Of a stretch of 6,033 bases of DNA, positions 5,284 through 6,033 are shown one piece after another. The stretch is from Thermoplasmata archaeon. Its GTDB lineage: Archaea; Thermoplasmatota; Thermoplasmata; Thermoplasmatales; Thermoplasmataceae. The stretch lies in the NCBI GenBank assembly GCA_021806355.1, contig JAJZXT010000174.1:1-6033 (forward strand), given 5' to 3'. The notes under the pieces are model-generated. The model was not told where the DNA came from and ran no database searches. It worked only from the letters and a program-made list of their open reading frames with translations. Position 1 is the stretch's first letter; every line of letters starts with the position of its first letter. The translations under genes and the position numbers were made by a program.

Positions 5284-5669
5284 TCTCGTGTATCATATTA
5301 TGGGATATTATTAGTTTCGCTAATTACTTCTGAATTTCCCTTAGCTAACTTAATCATCTCTCAGCAATCGTACATTCTCCTCATAGTTGATAATTGCAAG
5401 GTCTAATTTGTGCGAAAGAGGTAATTGCAAACATTTTTTCCAACCGAATAGTCATTGTTCCGCTGGAATGCATTATGAATAATGACCAAATAACTACCCG
5501 TATAACGAAGACACGTATTTCTGACTCCTTGATTTTAACTTGGAAAGATATCAATTGAAATCCCATCGGTAGCTTCCTGCAAGGATGAGGAAGATCAATA
5601 CGGGAATTTCTATAACATTGAAGGATTCATACGTTATAAGGTCTTGAAATCCAAAAGATGCAAATTTGA
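5284..5669. other. Long intergenic region with no convincing gene
   Basis: This 386-base gap holds the DUF998 promoter near its left end. Beyond that I find no tRNA, CRISPR or intact gene. It contains a 9-base direct repeat, TAATTGCAA (5391-5399 and 5422-5430), an inverted repeat CATTAT-GA-ATAATG (5471-5484), and two short minus-strand open frames (5381-5566 and 5551-5685) that overlap in different frames. The second has a hydrophobic run, VIEIPVLIFLILAG. These could be remnants of a broken gene downstream of the transporter, but nothing identifies it. Confidence 0.4.
5305..5320 (-). promoter_or_regulatory. Probable BRE/TATA promoter of the DUF998 gene
   Basis: The minus strand reads GCGAAAC (5320-5314), resembling a TFB-recognition element, directly followed by TAATAATAT (5313-5305). 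The TATA-like part is centred about 26 bases before the ATG, and no Shine-Dalgarno is present, which fits a leaderless transcript. Confidence 0.5.
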
Positions 5670-6032
5670 TTAATTTCTGCCCCAAATACGAATATTCCTG
5701 TTTGTCAGCATAATTAATCCAATAATGAATATGCTCACTCCGGCAAGTATGAATGCAAATGAAATCCCATAAACTGTGATAAGAACCCCTCCAAACAGAA
5801 TTCCAGCTGGAATCATTGAATAGCCGATTGTTCCCTCAATTGCAAAATATCGACCAAGATATTCATCAGGAACAACGCGTTGAATGGTCGTGATCCATAT
5901 AGTATTTACCATTCCACCAAAAAATCCCTCAAAGAATAAGCTTACTATTGATATCTGAGTGATTGGGAGAATAATTAGGACGATCAAGGGAAGTCCACCG
6001 AGGGCCCAAAATATTGGAACCCAAATGCCAGG
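5670..6032 (-). CDS. Major facilitator superfamily transporter, C-terminal part (partial)
   Basis: The minus-strand frame is open to the window edge and ends at a TAA (5672-5670), giving the last 120 or so residues of a transporter. Three or four hydrophobic helices are visible. Between them is TIQRVVPDEYLGRYFAIEG, closely resembling the 'QR.VPDE.RGR.FA' loop of the C-terminal half of MFS exporters of the MFS_3 (enterobactin-exporter-like) and related groups. The chain closes with a helix and a short basic tail, NRNIRIWGRN. The in-frame TTG at 5987 is only an internal leucine, because coding continues upstream without a break (GIWVPIFWALGG). These transporters usually use the proton gradient to export drugs or metabolites; the substrate cannot be told from this part. 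Confidence 0.8.
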   Translation of the reverse strand, partial: PGIWVPIFWALGGLPLIVLIILPITQISIVSLFFEGFFGGMVNTIWITTIQRVVPDEYLGRYFAIEGTIGYSMIPAGILFGGVLITVYGISFAFILAGVSIFIIGLIMLTNRNIRIWGRN

Positions 6033-6033
6033 T

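Noticed and set aside
5381..5566. Minus-strand 61-codon open frame as an intact gene
   Set aside because: It has no recognisable family, no Shine-Dalgarno or well-placed TATA box, and unremarkable composition; kept only as a possible remnant.
4318..5669. tRNA or CRISPR array in the long intergenic regions
   Set aside because: No GTTCGA-type T-loop with a matching acceptor stem was found, and no repeat-spacer periodicity is present.
5670..5987. Complete small membrane protein starting at the TTG at 5987
   Set aside because: The frame continues open to the window edge with transporter-like sequence, so the TTG is an internal leucine of a larger MFS protein.

Overview
The window looks like a stretch of a euryarchaeal chromosome, most likely from the Thermoplasmatales or a close relative. 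The evidence is a RadB recombinase paralogue (a euryarchaeal family), an archaeal FEN1 ending in a PCNA-binding peptide, a DUF2240 protein (an archaeal family), AT-rich DNA with AGA/AGG preferred for arginine, and start codons that often sit about 25 bases from a TATA box, as expected for leaderless archaeal transcripts. The lineage below Euryarchaeota is inferred; no rRNA gene is present to settle it.

Layout. Bases 1-48 probably carry the last codons of an upstream plus-strand gene. radB (74-769) and fen (771-1790) follow on the plus strand, one base apart, as a recombination/repair and flap-processing pair. They converge on a minus-strand series: DUF2240 (1815-2303), a tandem rhodanese-like protein (2354-2947), a small DUF1059 protein (3037-3225) with a textbook TATA box, and thiL (3358-4317), the last enzyme of thiamine diphosphate synthesis. 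Poly-T tracts separate DUF1059 from the rhodanese gene, so these are probably several transcription units. Farther right, still on the minus strand, are a DUF998 six-helix membrane protein (4651-5283) and the C-terminal end of a major facilitator transporter (5670-6032, running off the window).

Two intergenic stretches exceed 300 bases. The one at 4318-4650 contains the thiL promoter and ribosome binding site, an inverted repeat, and a frameshifted cysteine-rich relic resembling a zinc ribbon. The one at 5284-5669 contains the DUF998 promoter and only weak, broken open frames.

Most genes here are housekeeping or conserved archaeal families. I see no CRISPR array, intact transposon, toxin-antitoxin pair or defence system. 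The least understood parts are the DUF2240 and DUF1059 proteins, the rhodanese with one apparently dead domain, and the DNA upstream of thiL. I do not see convincing evidence of a wholly new system.
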